Source of the DNA: Vibrio caribbeanicus ATCC BAA-2122
GTDB lineage: Bacteria > Pseudomonadota > Gammaproteobacteria > Enterobacterales > Vibrionaceae
Reading direction: 5' to 3'
Assembly (NCBI RefSeq): GCF_000165125.1
Contig: NZ_AEIU01000081.1
Span: 1-64,000, forward strand
DNA length: 64,000 nt
Numbering within the stretch: position 1 is the stretch's first letter; every line of letters starts with the position of its first letter. The notes under the pieces were generated by a model. It was not told the origin of the DNA. It made no database searches and saw nothing but the letters and a program-made list of their open reading frames with translations. This document shows positions 17,818 to 26,390 of this stretch, in pieces. The translations under genes and the position numbers were made by a program.

Positions 17818-18218
17818 AACAGTTTATTGTTACCTTAATGATGCTTCTTTCCTTTGCCTTATGGGCCCAAGACGATGATTTTCTTCCTGTAGAGCAAGCG
17901 TTCCCCTATCAGTGGTCTGTGAGTGAGGCGGGCTTACAGCTCCACTTTGCTGTTCATCCTGATTATTACTTGTACAAGTCACGCTTTAATTTTAGCGCTG
18001 ACCAATCCGTTAAACTGGGAGAGACGGAGTTTTCTTGGGCAGGAAGGTCTAAAACAGACCCGTATTTTGGTCAGGTTGAGGTGTTCGATAAAAGCGTGAC
18101 CATAACACTGCCGTACAGTGGTATTGGGGAAATCAAAATACGTTATCAAGGTTGTGCCAATAAAGGCCTATGCTACTTACCTAAGACGATCACTGTGCCA
18201 GTGCCAGAACAGACCTAG
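17814..18218 (+). CDS. DsbD N-terminal (alpha) domain, stand-alone
   Basis: A 134-residue secreted protein with signal peptide ending ALWA. It matches the immunoglobulin-like alpha domain of DsbD, including the reactive pair in YQGCANKGLCYLP. In complete DsbD this domain receives electrons from the thioredoxin-like gamma domain and passes them to periplasmic targets. Here it ends at a TAG just where the membrane domain should begin, and an in-frame remnant of the gamma domain follows (next entry). It overlaps apbE by four bases. Whether the isolated domain still works, perhaps with the TlpA-like protein as donor, is unknown. Confidence 0.8.
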   Translation: MKQFIVTLMMLLSFALWAQDDDFLPVEQAFPYQWSVSEAGLQLHFAVHPDYYLYKSRFNFSADQSVKLGETEFSWAGRSKTDPYFGQVEVFDKSVTITLPYSGIGEIKIRYQGCANKGLCYLPKTITVPVPEQT

Positions 18219-18395
18219 GGCTTATCAAAGTTTTTAGAGAGTGCATCAAAAGTTTAGGCTGTATTGGTCGACCTTTATGCTGATGGGCGTGTATCGTTCA
18301 AAGTGATAGAAAAAGAGATTTTTGCTAATGCAACGGGCGCAGAAAAACGGGTTAAGTGGAAAACGATCAAGCTAGACGTCACAGAGATTACACGA
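18219..18395 (+). pseudogene. Remnant of DsbD thioredoxin-like (gamma) domain
   Basis: Continuing in the frame of the preceding ORF past its TAG gives LSKFLESASKV-stop-AVLVDLYADGRVSFKVIEK, then EIFANAT...TIKLDVTEI. This aligns with the DsbD gamma-domain pattern VDLYADWCVxCK...E. The three active-site codons differ from Trp-Cys...Cys by one base each (TGG to GGG, TGT/C to CGT, TGC to TTC). There is a second stop at 18255. The roughly 280-residue membrane domain is missing and the remnant ends against dinB. I read this as an internally deleted, decaying dsbD-like gene. Confidence 0.75.
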
Positions 18396-18408
18396 GGCAA
18401 AGTTCTCC

Positions 18409-19458
18409 CTAGAACAAAGTCATTTGATCGCTGTCTTTCTCTGTGTTCAAACTAACGGAGATACCGATAAGCCTGATACCTCTATTTTGTTGCCTTTCTA
18501 AACCTTCTTTGAGCAATTCTAAGAAATAACCTTTGTCTAGGTGTAATTTTTTATGTTCGACAGTGGTTTGCTTAAAATCCTGAAACTTCAGTTTTAATCC
18601 TTGTTTGATGATGTCGTTATCTCGTGAGGCTTTTTCTAGCCTTTCAACCAGCTTTGGATACAGGGTTTCAATGGCTTCAATGCATTGTTGCTCTGAATAA
18701 ATGTCAGTCTGAAAAGTCCTTTCTACGCCAACGGACTTCCGAACCCGACTTGTTTCAACTTTACGGTTATCGATACCATGACACCTTTGCCACAAGACTT
18801 GGCCGAATTTACCAAAATGATTTAAAAGCACATGATGGTCACTTTCTTTGATGTCTTTACCTTTATAAAAGCCAAGCTTATGCAATTTCTCTAAAGTAAC
18901 TTTGCCGACACCTGATATTTTCCCTAACTCAAGCTGCTCAATAAAACTATCCATTTTGTGCGGAGGAATAACGCAGATACCATTGGGTTTATTAATATCA
19001 GAGGCCACTTTAGCAACAAATTTCAACGGAGCTACCCCCGCACTTGCAGTCAGGTTTAATTCATTCCAGATTGTTTTCCTAATATCCTCAGCAATCAAGG
19101 TGGCTGAACCTTGGAAAAGCGTGGAGTCTGTGACATCCAGATAAGCTTCATCTAATGAAAGTGGCTCGATGAGGTCTGTGTATCGAGAAAAAATATCGCG
19201 GATCTGTTTGGAAACGGCTTTGTATTTATCCATGTTACTGGGAACAAGGGTTAACTGAGGGCAAAGTTTGAGAGCTTTGGCTGTAGGCATGGCAGAATGA
19301 AGACCAAATTGCCGAGCTTCATAATTGCAGGTTGAAAGAACCCCACGTCCATATTGAGAGCCGCCAATTGCAATAGGGATCCCTCGTAGTTCGGGGTTGT
19401 CTCTGGCTTCGACGGCTGCGTAATAACAGTCAAGATCTATGTGTATGATTTTCTGCAC
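18409..19458 (-). CDS. dinB: DNA polymerase IV
   Basis: Y-family translesion polymerase, 349 residues. The N-terminus IIHIDLDCYYAAVEARDNP holds the first catalytic Asp. The palm motif SLDEAYLDVT has the second Asp-Glu pair. The helix-hairpin-helix ISGVGKVTLEKLHKLG and the little-finger domain follow. The C-terminus QMTLF is a beta-clamp-binding motif. Length is normal. A LexA-like box lies about 93 bases upstream, consistent with SOS control. Its 3' end abuts the dsbD remnant on the other strand. Confidence 0.95.
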   Translation of the reverse strand: MQKIIHIDLDCYYAAVEARDNPELRGIPIAIGGSQYGRGVLSTCNYEARQFGLHSAMPTAKALKLCPQLTLVPSNMDKYKAVSKQIRDIFSRYTDLIEPLSLDEAYLDVTDSTLFQGSATLIAEDIRKTIWNELNLTASAGVAPLKFVAKVASDINKPNGICVIPPHKMDSFIEQLELGKISGVGKVTLEKLHKLGFYKGKDIKESDHHVLLNHFGKFGQVLWQRCHGIDNRKVETSRVRKSVGVERTFQTDIYSEQQCIEAIETLYPKLVERLEKASRDNDIIKQGLKLKFQDFKQTTVEHKKLHLDKGYFLELLKEGLERQQNRGIRLIGISVSLNTEKDSDQMTLF

Positions 19459-19550
19459 AAAAATTAACCTAACAAGTCCAATACAATAATTTCCAGCACT
19501 ATGCCCTTAGTTATGCGTTTAAAATGGCGAGCAATAAAGTATATCAGATA

Positions 19551-19566
19551 CTGTTTAAATATACAG
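19551..19566 (-). promoter_or_regulatory. LexA (SOS) box upstream of dinB
   Basis: CTGTTTAAATATACAG matches the gammaproteobacterial LexA pattern CTGT-N8-ACAG with an AT-rich core. It lies about 93 bases before the dinB start, somewhat far, so the transcript would carry a leader of moderate length. Confidence 0.7.
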
Positions 19567-19698
19567 TCTTTGGGTGGTCGGAATTATGGAAGTTGTGATG
19601 GTTTGCAACTAACCGTGAGATACCGAAACGGTAAAATGGCAGAGCAATCCGTCTAATTAGTGTTAATGTAGCGCTAAAACCTCATGAGGTAATAACTC

Positions 19699-19769
19699 AG
19701 GTGACTAGATTTGCCTGTAAAGCAAGCCATTCTGGCTAAACCTAGCATCGTGAGGTTACTTGGGTATAC
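19699..19769 (+). repeat. Intergenic repeat, copy 1 (CCTAGCATC-GAGGTTACTTGG family)
   Basis: This stretch contains TGCCTGTAAAGCAAGCCAT, then CTGGCTAAACCTAGCATC and GAGGTTACTTGGGTATA. Two close copies occur at 46.7 and 47.0 kb, and a shorter one at 54.88 kb. It ends about 20 bases before the GreA/GreB-like gene and could affect its expression. It looks like a short non-coding interspersed repeat or MITE. Confidence 0.65.
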
Positions 19770-19787
19770 ACAGATATGATAGTGGAT

Positions 19788-20264
19788 ATGAATAAATCAC
19801 AGTTAAAAGAAGAAATTGTCAGTATGTTGCAGCAGCAACATAACATTACCCTTGATGCTGTCAATCAAGCGGTTGCCTCTGCGACAGACAAAGAGACCAT
19901 TCCCGAGCACAAATACGATACCTTGGCGCTTGAGGCCGCTTACCTCGCTCATGGTCAAGCAATGAGAGTGACTGAAAGTGAAGAGCGGATCCGTCAGTTT
20001 TTGGCGTTAGACTTACCGCAAAATCCTGACCAAGTTACGCTGGGTTGCTTAGTGGCATTGCGTGATGAAAACGCTTCACTGCATTGGTTTTTTGTGTCTC
20101 CTGTTTCCGGTGGGTTAAAAGTGAATTGGCAAGGATTATCAATTATTCTGGTTACCTTTCAATCGCCCCTCGGTAAAGCATTGAGAGGCAAAGAGCTTGG
20201 CGATGATGTCGAGTATTTGGTTGGTAATGAAACCAAATATTATCAAGTTGAGACGATTTTCTAA
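19788..20264 (+). CDS. GreA/GreB family elongation factor-like protein
   Basis: A 158-residue protein if started at the ATG at 19788 (an ATG four codons earlier, at 19776, is also possible). The N-terminal half is helical (MNKSQLKEEIVSMLQQQHN...). The C-terminal half resembles the FKBP-like GreA/GreB C-terminal domain, with VTLGCLVALRDENAS, SPVSGGLKV and SPLGKALRGKELGDDVEY. The N-terminal coiled coil with acidic tip of true Gre factors is not clear, so it may bind RNA polymerase without transcript-cleavage activity. It stands alone between dinB and yggN. Confidence 0.7.
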   Translation: MNKSQLKEEIVSMLQQQHNITLDAVNQAVASATDKETIPEHKYDTLALEAAYLAHGQAMRVTESEERIRQFLALDLPQNPDQVTLGCLVALRDENASLHWFFVSPVSGGLKVNWQGLSIILVTFQSPLGKALRGKELGDDVEYLVGNETKYYQVETIF

Positions 20265-20324
20265 CACTTAATAGAAAAATTTATTATATCGTTACCGAGA
20301 GAATAGAAACGAGAAGAGTAAATA

Positions 20325-21083
20325 ATGATCAAAAGAACGTTAGTTTTTGCCCTTTTGTTGGCAACGAGTCAAAGCAATGCAATGCAATGTAATGTCGATT
20401 TGAAAAATGGAATTCGCGTCAATGACCAAAGTGTCGAAGTCAATCAAAGCGATGGCAAAAAGGCGGTGTTTGATGAGCAAGGTAACTTAAGTATTGCAGG
20501 CTATAAGATGGTGCTTGACGAAGAGCAAAAGAAAGCACTGGAAGGTTACCGTAGCAAGATTAACGATAATATTGTCAAAGCTCAGGACATGACTAAAAGT
20601 GGCCTAGAGCTGGTGGATAATATTATTGCTGATGTCTCTAGCAGCTTTAAAATCGAGGGCTCTCTTGATGGCGTGAAAAAGTCGGTTCATCAGTTTTATT
20701 CCGATATTGAAGCTCGTTATCAAGATAAAGGAGACTTGATCCTGCCGGCTAATCTTCTGTCTGATTGGCAAAAAAATGGCACTGAGGAATTGTCACGATT
20801 AACGGATCTGATAGACAAAGAGTTTACCACCGATATTTTTGAGGCGATGTCCACCAAGATGAATAAGGAAGGTGGCCTAAATTTATCTGAATTAGCAACG
20901 ACGATGAGTGAACTTAAAGCGCGTGTCAGTAAAGATTTTGCTGATCATCAAAAAGACATTGAGGATCAGGCAAAGAAGATGTGTGAATCTTTACAAGATT
21001 CTGCAAAAGCAGAGCAAGATTTGCATCAGAAAATCCCTGAACTTGCCAGCTACTCGATTTTTAACCTTGAGAAAAAGCAATAG
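20325..21083 (+). CDS. yggN: YggN family protein (DUF2884)
   Basis: A 252-residue secreted protein. The signal peptide ends SQSNA. The mature start MQCNVDLKNGIRVNDQSVEV and the long helical, charged body match DUF2884/YggN, a periplasmic family of unknown function. An RBS-like GAGAAG precedes the start. It appears monocistronic. Confidence 0.8.
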   Translation: MIKRTLVFALLLATSQSNAMQCNVDLKNGIRVNDQSVEVNQSDGKKAVFDEQGNLSIAGYKMVLDEEQKKALEGYRSKINDNIVKAQDMTKSGLELVDNIIADVSSSFKIEGSLDGVKKSVHQFYSDIEARYQDKGDLILPANLLSDWQKNGTEELSRLTDLIDKEFTTDIFEAMSTKMNKEGGLNLSELATTMSELKARVSKDFADHQKDIEDQAKKMCESLQDSAKAEQDLHQKIPELASYSIFNLEKKQ

Positions 21084-21262
21084 AACTGGCTCTTTAATAG
21101 TCAAAAAAACTTATTGTGAGGTTTTATACAGTGAGCAATAGAAGCTAACGTACGATATTTAGGTTAATAATTGGTCAAAAGAAATCAACCTAGAGAATTA
21201 TACTTGAGCAAAACGCTACTCTGTAATAATGTACTAGCTCACTAGTTTTAGAGTTTTTACCT

Positions 21263-22618
21263 ATGTCACAGAAAAGTACTCGCGAGCATTTTAGTTCTCG
21301 CCTTGGTTTTGTTCTTGCCGCTGCAGGTGCCGCTGTTGGGCTGGGGAATATATGGGGATTCCCTACTCAGGCTGCCAGTAACGGTGGCGGTGCTTTTCTT
21401 ATTGTTTATCTCACTTTGATCGTCGTTGTCGCCTTTCCTATGTTGATTTCGGAAATGGCGATTGGGCGTCATGGTCAATCAAACCCAGTCGATAGCATGC
21501 GAAGTCTGACGGCATCGCCTGCTGGAAAAAACATGGGTGCTGCTATTGGCTGGTTTGGTCTGAGTGTGCCCAGTCTGGTATTGGCATTTTACAGTATCGT
21601 CGGCGGCTGGTTGATCTGCTTCTTCTTCGGCGCAATTTGTGACCTCTTTTCTTTCAACCAAGCCGCGGCTTGGCTCAAAGGTTTTAGCGCAGAAAGAAAC
21701 TTGTTAGGTACGCTGGTATTTTATCTTTTGACCATCTTGATCGTTCAAGGTGGCATTAAACAAGGTATTGAAAAGTGGTCCACTCGTTTAATGCCTGCAC
21801 TGTTTGTGTTATTTGCGCTCCTTTTTGTTTACATCATGACTCAGCAAGGCGCTGTTGAGGGGCTTAAACATTACTTGATCCCTGATTTTGACAAGGTGAT
21901 GGACCGTAAACTGATTTTGGCTGCGATGGGGCAGGGGTTCTTTTCACTCACCATTGGTGGTTGCTCAATGCTCATCTACGGCTCTTATCTGAGTAAAAAT
22001 GAAAACCTGCCTAAAATGGCGATGAGTGTCACCTTAGTTGATACTAGTGTCGCCTTTATTGCTGGTCTCGTTGTTATGCCTGCGATGTATGTCGCGATGC
22101 AAAAAGGGGTCGAAATTTATGCGGCTGATGGCTCACTACTCAGTTCGGATACGTTAGTTTTTACCGTATTACCTTTGATGTTTGAGAGCTTAGGTTGGTT
22201 TGGGCAAGTCTTCCAGATACTCTTTTTCTTACTTCTGACCATAGCGGCGCTGACGTCTTCAATCTCAATGTTGGAATGCCCGGTCTCTTTGGTCAGTGAA
22301 CGTTTTAACACAAAACGCTCAGTGACAAGCTGGGTTCTGGGTGGGGCTATTGCCTTAGTAAGCGCCGTGATTGTTTATCACTTTGAATCTTTATTTGGTT
22401 TGGTTGCCATGGTAGCGACACAATATTTGCAGCCTGTAGCAGCGCTTCTATTTTGTGTGTTTGCTGGCTGGGTATGGAAAAAAGCACCTAAGCTACAGGA
22501 GTTAGAGCAGGGCAACCCAAGCTTTGGACGCAGTTTATTCGGTAGAGTGTGGCCAATCTATACCAAATTCGTCTGCCCGCTGTTTATTTTTGTCGTGATT
22601 TGGGCCTCCCTGACTTAG
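21263..22618 (+). CDS. Sodium-dependent transporter, NSS/SNF family
   Basis: Neurotransmitter:sodium symporter family protein, 451 residues with about eleven membrane helices. The N-terminus has the NSS signature RLGFVLAAAGAAVGLGNIWG, whose unwound TM1 segment binds Na+ and substrate; the motif FPTQAASNGGGAFLIVY follows. Substrates are usually amino acids, but this cannot be assigned from sequence. It is transcribed convergently with rimK, with a hairpin between. Confidence 0.9.
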   Translation: MSQKSTREHFSSRLGFVLAAAGAAVGLGNIWGFPTQAASNGGGAFLIVYLTLIVVVAFPMLISEMAIGRHGQSNPVDSMRSLTASPAGKNMGAAIGWFGLSVPSLVLAFYSIVGGWLICFFFGAICDLFSFNQAAAWLKGFSAERNLLGTLVFYLLTILIVQGGIKQGIEKWSTRLMPALFVLFALLFVYIMTQQGAVEGLKHYLIPDFDKVMDRKLILAAMGQGFFSLTIGGCSMLIYGSYLSKNENLPKMAMSVTLVDTSVAFIAGLVVMPAMYVAMQKGVEIYAADGSLLSSDTLVFTVLPLMFESLGWFGQVFQILFFLLLTIAALTSSISMLECPVSLVSERFNTKRSVTSWVLGGAIALVSAVIVYHFESLFGLVAMVATQYLQPVAALLFCVFAGWVWKKAPKLQELEQGNPSFGRSLFGRVWPIYTKFVCPLFIFVVIWASLT

Positions 22619-22626
22619 CACTTGAT

Positions 22627-22655
22627 GGAGAGTAGGCGTTACAGCTCTACTCTCC
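22627..22655. terminator. Hairpin between convergent genes
   Basis: A 9-bp perfect stem (GGAGAGTAG / CTACTCTCC) with an 11-nt loop lies between the ends of the NSS transporter and rimK. There is no strong U-tract on either strand. Position suggests a shared terminator. Confidence 0.5.
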
Positions 22656-22661
22656 CTTGCA

Positions 22662-23567
22662 TTAGCCTTTGCCGCGAGTTTTGGTTTTTTTACTTGGCGC
22701 GTTTTTCTCAATAAAACCAATGATCATAGCGGCGATATCTTTCCCTGTTGCTTGTTCAATACCCTCAAGTCCTGGTGACGAATTTACTTCCATAACCAAT
22801 GGCCCTCGATTGGACCTGAGCAAATCGACGCCTGCCACATTGAGTCCCATGATCTTGGCGGCAGCAATGGCTGTGCGGCGCTCCTCGGGAGTGATCTTAA
22901 TTAAAGAAGCGCAGCCTCCGCGATGCAAATTTGAACGAAACTCACCATCGGCACCTTGCCTTTTCATTGCTGCAATGACTTTATCACCGAGAACAAAACA
23001 TCGAATATCTGCACCGCCGGCTTCTTTGATGTACTCTTGAACCATGATGTTGGCCTTTAGCCCCATAAAGGCTTCGATAACACTCTCAGCGGCTTTGCGC
23101 GTTTCGGCTAACACGACACCTATGCCTTGAGTGCCTTCGAGCAGTTTTATCACCACAGGTGTTCCACCGACCATATCAAGCAAGTCTTTTACATCGCCGG
23201 GCTTACTGGCAAAACCGGTGATCGGCATACCTATTCCTTTGCGAGAAAGTAATTGCATTGAGCGTAATTTATCTCTTGAGCGAGTGATCGCCACAGATTC
23301 ATTCACAGGGTAAACATTCATCATTTCAAACTGACGTAAAACGGCCGTACCAAAAAAAGTCACAGACGCCCCTATTCTTGGAATAATAGCGTCAAAACCA
23401 GCAAGCTCCTCTCCTTGGTAATGAATTTCTGGTTTGTCTGAGTTAATGTTCATATAGCAGTGCAAAACATCAATCACTTTCACCTCATGGCCCCTACTTT
23501 GTGCGGCTTGAATGAGGCGTTGAGTTGAATAAAGCTCAGCATCACGAGATAAAATCCCAATCTTCAT
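22662..23567 (-). CDS. rimK: Ribosomal protein S6 glutamate ligase family (RimK)
   Basis: ATP-grasp ligase of 301 residues that adds glutamates to the C-terminus of ribosomal protein S6. Features are the N-terminal domain [18 protein letters not shown], the ATP-binding segment [20 protein letters not shown], and the metal-binding end [17 protein letters not shown]. It overlaps the upstream protease gene by four bases. The pair matches the RimK/RimB modification-and-trimming system. Confidence 0.92.
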   Translation of the reverse strand: MKIGILSRDAELYSTQRLIQAAQSRGHEVKVIDVLHCYMNINSDKPEIHYQGEELAGFDAIIPRIGASVTFFGTAVLRQFEMMNVYPVNESVAITRSRDKLRSMQLLSRKGIGMPITGFASKPGDVKDLLDMVGGTPVVIKLLEGTQGIGVVLAETRKAAESVIEAFMGLKANIMVQEYIKEAGGADIRCFVLGDKVIAAMKRQGADGEFRSNLHRGGCASLIKITPEERRTAIAAAKIMGLNVAGVDLLRSNRGPLVMEVNSSPGLEGIEQATGKDIAAMIIGFIEKNAPSKKTKTRGKG

Positions 23568-23998
23568 GACTGGATATCCTCAAAAGGCACAGAAAATGAC
23601 AATGAAGGATCGACGATGATGTGTTGTTTCATCGCAGAGCGCCCAAGTAACATGTTGTATTTCATTGTGCTTCTATCGGTTAGGCCAATTTCTATCGGCC
23701 ACAGCAGCGAGTTAAACTGGCAGAGAGTTTCAATGATGTAACGGGTCTCATCATGGCCACCAGAATTGCGGATCACACGTTGATCAATCAGTTTTGCTCT
23801 GCACTTAAGATCGCTTGTGGCACTTGATGAGTAGCGAAAATTGACCCATTGAATGCCATTTTGCGCTGATAATTTGATATCTAGCGCATGTAAGCACGAT
23901 GTTTTTGCGCCTGTATCCAGTTTAACATTGATCATTTTGATGCCGAGCTCAGGTAAACTCATGGTCTCACGCCAGCCAGCACAGATTTTTTTATTCAT
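23564..23998 (-). CDS. rimB: RimK-linked retropepsin-like protease (RimB type)
   Basis: A 144-residue protein of the DUF785/RimB aspartic-protease-like family. The motif [13 protein letters not shown] holds the catalytic DTGA, and [19 protein letters not shown] is the second family motif. RimB is reported to cleave the poly-glutamate tails that RimK adds to S6. The four-base overlap with rimK supports co-translation. Confidence 0.85.
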   Translation of the reverse strand: MNKKICAGWRETMSLPELGIKMINVKLDTGAKTSCLHALDIKLSAQNGIQWVNFRYSSSATSDLKCRAKLIDQRVIRNSGGHDETRYIIETLCQFNSLLWPIEIGLTDRSTMKYNMLLGRSAMKQHIIVDPSLSFSVPFEDIQS

Positions 23999-24217
23999 CT
24001 TGATATCTATTGGTTAATAAGTCGCGTTCACTCGATCCCAGACCGCGTAATAGGGTAACAACGGTTCACTTAAGTTGAGGATCTAGAGGAAGGTTTTGAT
24101 GAGGCGCGAATCTATCAATGGCGCAATAAAATGAACAATGAAAAATAATTGTCGATACGACAAAAATAAGCGGCAGAGCTGCTGCAGTTATTTTGGTGTT
24201 GTGCTTGAAAGGGCAAT

Positions 24218-24250
24218 AAAAAAGCCAGCGAAATTGGCTGGCCTTTTTAT
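24218..24250 (-). terminator. Intrinsic terminator after pepD
   Basis: The stem GCCAGC / GCTGGC with a short loop is flanked by A and T runs on both sides, so it can act on either strand. It lies directly beyond the pepD stop. Confidence 0.75.
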
Positions 24251-24257
24251 CAAGCAC

Positions 24258-25730
24258 TTAGGCTTTTTCTGGGATGGCTTCAAGTAGCGCGGTCATTTGT
24301 TGCCAAAACAGGCCGACAGTGTCGATCTTGACTTTTTCATCAGGAGAATGAGGAAACTTGATTGTGGGGCCAAAAGAGACCATGTCCATTTGCGGGTAAG
24401 GCTTTTTAAACAGTCCACACTCAAGGCCGGCATGAATCACCATGATATTTGGCTTGTGGCCGTAGATTTGGCTATACATGTCTCTAAAAACAGCCATGAT
24501 TTCAGAGTCTGCATCGGGCTTCCAGCCAGGGTAAGCACCGGAAAATTCCAGCTCTGCTCCGGCTAATGTTGCCAAAGATGTCAGTACTTGTTCAACTTGT
24601 TCACGTCCTGAGTCGATCAAAGAACGAATTAAACATAAGATACTGACGTGAGTTTCTTGTGTAGTGATCACACCGACATTCAGCGATGTTTCTACTACGC
24701 CTTCTATGTCATCGCTCATTCGCATTACACCGTTAGGGCAAGCATTGAGTAGATTGATAAGTTTTGACTGATCGTTAGCCGCCATCACAGACGTGATTGA
24801 CGTACTTGGTTGATTGAAAGACACAATGTCCGTTTCAACTTTGCCAAGTTCAGATTTGATCAGATCAGTAAAGCGATTGAAGGCGGCTTCCAGCGCTTGT
24901 AAATTCTTCTCTGGCAGCGCAACGGTAGCAAAAGCTTCGCGCGGAATGGCATTACGTAAACTTCCGCCACGTATCTCACTCAGTCTCAGATCTAAATCTT
25001 GAGCATGCATCGCTAGGAAACGCCCCATCAGCTTATTGGCGTTGGCGCGTCCGGTATGAATATCACAGCCTGAGTGGCCACCTTTTAGGCCTTTGATTAC
25101 CAACTCTCGGGTTGTATAACCTGAGGGTACATCTTCGCGATGAATGGTCATGGTGATTTCACCATCCACACCACCAGCGCAGCCCATATAGACCTCACCT
25201 TCTTGCTCCGAATCTGTATTGAGTAAGATTTCACCTTCTAACCAACCAGCTTCGAGTCCAAAAGCGCCCGTCATTCCCGCTTCTTCATCAACGGTGAGTA
25301 ACACTTCAAGTGGCCCGTGTTTAATGTCGGTTGAAGCCAGAACAGCAAGGCATGAAGCCATACCAATACCATTGTCAGAACCTAGAGTCGTGCCTTGGGC
25401 TGTGACCCAATCACCGTCGATATAAGGACGGATAGGATCTTTAGTAAAGTCGTGTACGGTATCTTCATTTTTTTGCGGAACCATATCGATATGAGCTTGG
25501 AGTACAACGCCTTTTTTGTTTTCCATTCCAGAAGTGGCAGGCTTACGAATAAATACGTTTCCTGTTGAATCCCTTCTTACCTCTAATCCTTGTTCCTTTG
25601 CCCATCCTACAATGTATCCAGCCAACGCCTCTTCATGTTTTGAAGGGTGAGGAATAGAGCAAATTTTATCAAAAAATTGCCATAGGATACTCGGGGATAG
25701 GTTACTTATTTCAGAATGGAATTCAGACAC
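24258..25730 (-). CDS. pepD: Aminoacyl-histidine dipeptidase (peptidase D)
   Basis: M20-family cytosolic metallodipeptidase that cleaves Xaa-His dipeptides such as carnosine. The start is a GTG at 25730 with AAGGAG 7 bases upstream; a TTG at 25751 overlaps the RBS and is less likely. The 490-residue product contains the metal-binding motifs VVLQAHIDMVPQKN, LGSDNGIGMA and LLTVDEEAGMTGA, plus GGHSGCDIHTGRANA. The C-terminal HAGLECGLF and SFGPTIKFPHSPDE segments complete the site. It is divergent from vcdRP. Confidence 0.95.
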   Translation of the reverse strand: MSEFHSEISNLSPSILWQFFDKICSIPHPSKHEEALAGYIVGWAKEQGLEVRRDSTGNVFIRKPATSGMENKKGVVLQAHIDMVPQKNEDTVHDFTKDPIRPYIDGDWVTAQGTTLGSDNGIGMASCLAVLASTDIKHGPLEVLLTVDEEAGMTGAFGLEAGWLEGEILLNTDSEQEGEVYMGCAGGVDGEITMTIHREDVPSGYTTRELVIKGLKGGHSGCDIHTGRANANKLMGRFLAMHAQDLDLRLSEIRGGSLRNAIPREAFATVALPEKNLQALEAAFNRFTDLIKSELGKVETDIVSFNQPSTSITSVMAANDQSKLINLLNACPNGVMRMSDDIEGVVETSLNVGVITTQETHVSILCLIRSLIDSGREQVEQVLTSLATLAGAELEFSGAYPGWKPDADSEIMAVFRDMYSQIYGHKPNIMVIHAGLECGLFKKPYPQMDMVSFGPTIKFPHSPDEKVKIDTVGLFWQQMTALLEAIPEKA

Positions 25731-25904
25731 AGAAATCTCCTTAATTGACAATAAAAGCGACGTCTCTCTTCACTTTAAAGAATCATTATGTCATACGATG
25801 GCACAACTGGGTAATATCACCTTGCTTTGATGGGAAAGAAACCAGGGACCACTGTCGTTAGGCTTCTATTTTGCGCAATTTATGCCCGCTTCGCGGTGAC
25901 TTTG

Positions 25905-25920
25905 TGTGACTATGGTCACA
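25905..25920 (+). promoter_or_regulatory. CRP-cAMP binding site upstream of vcdRP
   Basis: TGTGA-N6-TCACA is a perfect CRP half-site pair. It is centred about 48 bases before the predicted start of the vcdRP transcript. V. cholerae vcdRP is reported to be repressed by CRP, which agrees with a site close to the -35. Confidence 0.75.
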
Positions 25921-25926
25921 TTTTTA

Positions 25927-25954
25927 TTGAAAATCGATGTCTTTGTGGTATAGT
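25927..25954 (+). promoter_or_regulatory. Predicted sigma-70 promoter of vcdRP
   Basis: TTGAAA (25927-25932) and TATAGT (25949-25954) are separated by 16 bases, with a likely start near 25961. The CRP site ends only 6 bases before the -35 element. Confidence 0.6.
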
Positions 25955-25960
25955 GCAAAA

Positions 25961-26212
25961 ACTAAGTTTGCAAAAAATGCTCACAGGAAGAGTCCGAGTG
26001 TTCGCCTCCATGGAACTGAGAAATCAATACGTTTAATTTGATTCAAAGGTGATTATTATGAAAGGTTTACCCTGCGCTCCTTACTGGCTCAATACAGCCA
26101 TTTACACTAGCCGCTTTGTTTATCCAACCAGCTTTGGTTACTAGTTTGTAAAAAACTCACAGCGGTGTTGCAAGCCAATCCTCTATGCCACTTGATTTAA
26201 GTGGCATTTTTG
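25961..26212 (+). ncRNA. vcdR: VcdRP-like dual-function small RNA
   Basis: An RNA of about 250 nt is predicted between a CRP-flanked promoter and an intrinsic terminator. It contains a small ORF with a good RBS and several C-rich, potentially single-stranded stretches (GCCTCCATGG near 26015, GCTCCTT near 26076, ATCCTCT near 26180). In V. cholerae VcdRP combines an sRNA that represses sugar-uptake (PTS) mRNAs through C-rich sites with a small protein acting on citrate synthase. Position between pepD and the purine permease and the encoded peptide both fit. Identification is from memory of that family, not a search. Confidence 0.72.
26058..26144 (+). CDS. vcdP: VcdP-like small protein (28 aa)
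   Basis: The ORF encodes 28 residues, starting MKGLPCAPYWLNTA and ending SRFVYPTSFGY. AAAGGTGA lies 6 bases before the ATG. The C-terminal SRFVYPTSFGY matches what I recall as the conserved part of VcdP, reported to bind citrate synthase (GltA) and raise its activity. It sits within the predicted sRNA and is too small for usual gene callers. Confidence 0.72.
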   Translation: MKGLPCAPYWLNTAIYTSRFVYPTSFGY

Positions 26213-26214
26213 TT
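26186..26214 (+). terminator. Intrinsic terminator of vcdRP
   Basis: GCCACTT / AAGTGGC (7 bp) with loop GATTT is followed by ATTTTTGTTT, a good Rho-independent terminator 42 bases after the small ORF. Confidence 0.8.
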
Positions 26215-26390
26215 TGAGTGACTTCTGTCTAAGTCGATATATATAACCTTCTGAACCTACTTCCATTTCTCTCCATTTATATTTTGGTGTACGGCTTTCC
26301 TTACCCACAAGCTGGAATAAATATAGCGGCAAGCGGCAATTGAATGTGGAATTTACTTTTTGATGACTTTATAATCCCGGCCAATCGATT

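Noticed and set aside
24066-24257. 63-codon minus-strand ORF downstream of pepD
   Set aside because: It starts inside the pepD terminator stem and has no RBS, although part is hydrophobic.
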